A stretch of DNA of 64,000 nt from Anaerolineae bacterium (lineage in GTDB: Bacteria > Chloroflexota > Anaerolineae > Caldilineales > Caldilineaceae): contig JAUIHI010000012.1 in NCBI GenBank assembly GCA_030432295.1, positions 1 through 64,000 on the forward strand, read 5' to 3'. Numbering within the stretch: the first letter of the stretch is position 1; the number at the start of each line of letters is the position of its first letter. The position numbers and the translations under genes are program-made. The notes below the pieces were generated by a model. That model was not told where the DNA came from and did no database searches. It saw only the letters and a program-made list of their open reading frames with translations. Of the stretch, positions 63,015 to 64,000 are shown piece after piece.

Positions 63015-64000
63015 ATGCAACAGCACCTACCCCAGCGGTCTCCGGCAGATACCCCAGTTCTACAGCTTTTTCTGATGGGAACCCCCCATCTCCTCTTCAA
63101 CGGCCAGCCGATTCCCCAATTTCGGCAGGAAAAGGTGCAAGCCCTTTTCGCCTATCTGGCCATCGAGGCTCGCCAGCGCCCGGTCGCCAGGGCTTATCTT
63201 ATCGATCTGCTTTGGCCCGGCTATGCACCCAAGAGTGGTCAGGCCAATCTGCGCACCACACTCTATCGTCTGCGCCAACTCTGCCTGCCCTACGAAATAA
63301 TCAAGTCCAACCACAAAGAGATTCAACTCTGCCCCCAGCCCGGCGAATTCTGGTGCGATTGGGAGACGGTGACGAACGGTTCGCCGCCAATTGAGCCACA
63401 GGGCCGCCACCCGGAGCTGATGGAAGGCTTCCACCTGCCCGACTGCCCGGCCTTTATGGGCTGGCTGGACGAGCAGCGCGGCCTGCTTCGCCAGCGGCTA
63501 GCCCAGGCTGCCAGAGAAAGAGAGCCATCCCCACTCCACGCTGGGGTCGGCCCTATCCCCGAACACCGCCCACCGGTCGGGCGAGAGACCCAATTGGCCC
63601 AGCTTCATACCTGGCTGGTTGCCCAACCGGGACGGCTGGTCGGTATTTTTGGGATGGGCGGACAGGGCAAGACGACCCTGGCCGCCACCTTTGCCCGCAG
63701 CCTGGAAGAGGGCGACTTTGAGCTGATCCTCTGGTCTACACTTGTCAACGCCCAGCCCTGGACAGCCCTCTTTTCCGAGTGGGTACACACGCTGACCCAC
63801 GCCCCCCGCTGCGGTTGCCCGACCACCTGGAAGGCCAACTGGCCCTGCTCCTGGGCCTGGCCCGCCAACGCCGGGTGCTCTTTGTGCTGGACAATCTGGA
63901 GACGATTCTGGAAGCGGGCGTAGTGGCCGGGCGCTTTCTGCCTAGCTACGAAGCCTATGGCCAATTCCTGGAACGTATGGCCCAGAGCGCCCAGAGCAGC
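63015..64000 (+). CDS. AfsR/SARP-like regulator with NB-ARC-type ATPase, frameshifted and cut by the window end
   Basis: Residues about 14-95 form a SARP winged helix (RQEKVQALFAYLAIEARQRP; YLIDLLWPG; ANLRTTLYRLRQ). A STAND-type NTPase follows, with P-loop GMGGQGKT (213-220). After a run of six C at 63802-63807 the frame is lost. The +1-corrected frame continues as LEGQLALLLGL and RVLFVLDNLETILEAG (Walker B) to the window edge. One missing C would explain it: either an assembly error or a real mutation. Such proteins activate secondary metabolism or transport operons. Confidence 0.7.

Overview
The window is about 64 kb of GC-rich bacterial chromosome, most likely from the phylum Chloroflexota (Anaerolineae/Caldilineae type). 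I infer this from the gene style rather than from a marker phylogeny. The signs are secreted proteins with long Thr/Pro linkers and a short 'YLPxxxR' C-terminus, an ArsA-type ATPase with an HSP20-like tail, a bactofilin, many acid-sugar dehydratases and an AfsR-like regulator. Core genes (dnaG-rpoD, ssrA, tRNA-Asn, truD, acpS) show it is chromosomal. I see no phage, plasmid or CRISPR features. The only mobile-element trace is a transposase C-terminus cut by the left edge.

Layout. 1-5.7 kb: transposase remnant, a DUF2202 secreted protein with a 53-aa companion, an SDR oxidoreductase, a DUF4258 protein, a TauE/SafE permease, and a small protein overlapping an aminotransferase. 5.7-13.2 kb, minus strand: sortase-like protein, PlsC-like acyltransferase, LysM lipoprotein, Lon-N-domain protein, TruD, methyltransferase, ArsA-HSP20 and a membrane-anchored protein. 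13.4-17.7 kb, plus strand: GT2, Nudix, AcpS, iodotyrosine-deiodinase-like flavoprotein and GH51 arabinofuranosidase. 17.8-19.8 kb: acid-sugar dehydratase with an SMP-30 lactonase. 19.9-23.2 kb: HEAT-like protein, DUF1328, MscS, YCII, tRNA-Asn. 23.2-26.7 kb: dnaG-rpoD operon behind a perfect TTGACA-N17-TATAAT promoter. 26.7-33.3 kb: SCP2 protein, a secreted GH114-like/metallophosphoesterase pair, bactofilin, and a CcmC-like/class V aminotransferase pair.

33.5-46.9 kb is a sugar-acid catabolic island: MDR dehydrogenase, TIM-barrel epimerase, creatininase family, UxuA-like, RraA-like, three enolase-superfamily dehydratases, MFS transporter, clan GH-A glycosidase and aldo/keto reductase. A two-gene retropepsin module interrupts it. 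47-56 kb, plus strand: beta-lactamase-like protein, ABC-F ATPase, tmRNA, a B12-binding sensor overlapping a histidine kinase, an FHA-like/Ig-like/transglycosylase protein and an acyl-CoA synthetase. 56.1-62.4 kb, minus strand: an ABC sugar-uptake and sugar-acid operon with a LacI-type palindrome over its promoter. 63-64 kb: an AfsR-like regulator, frameshifted and cut by the right edge.

The most unusual signals are three. One is a CarH-type B12 photosensory module, with exact Wx9EH spacing, that has no DNA-binding domain and overlaps a histidine kinase gene. The second is the density of long intergenic palindromes, several belonging to recurring families, and nearly always at convergent gene junctions. 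The third is the shared C-terminal YLP tail on two secreted proteins of an organism that also encodes a sortase.
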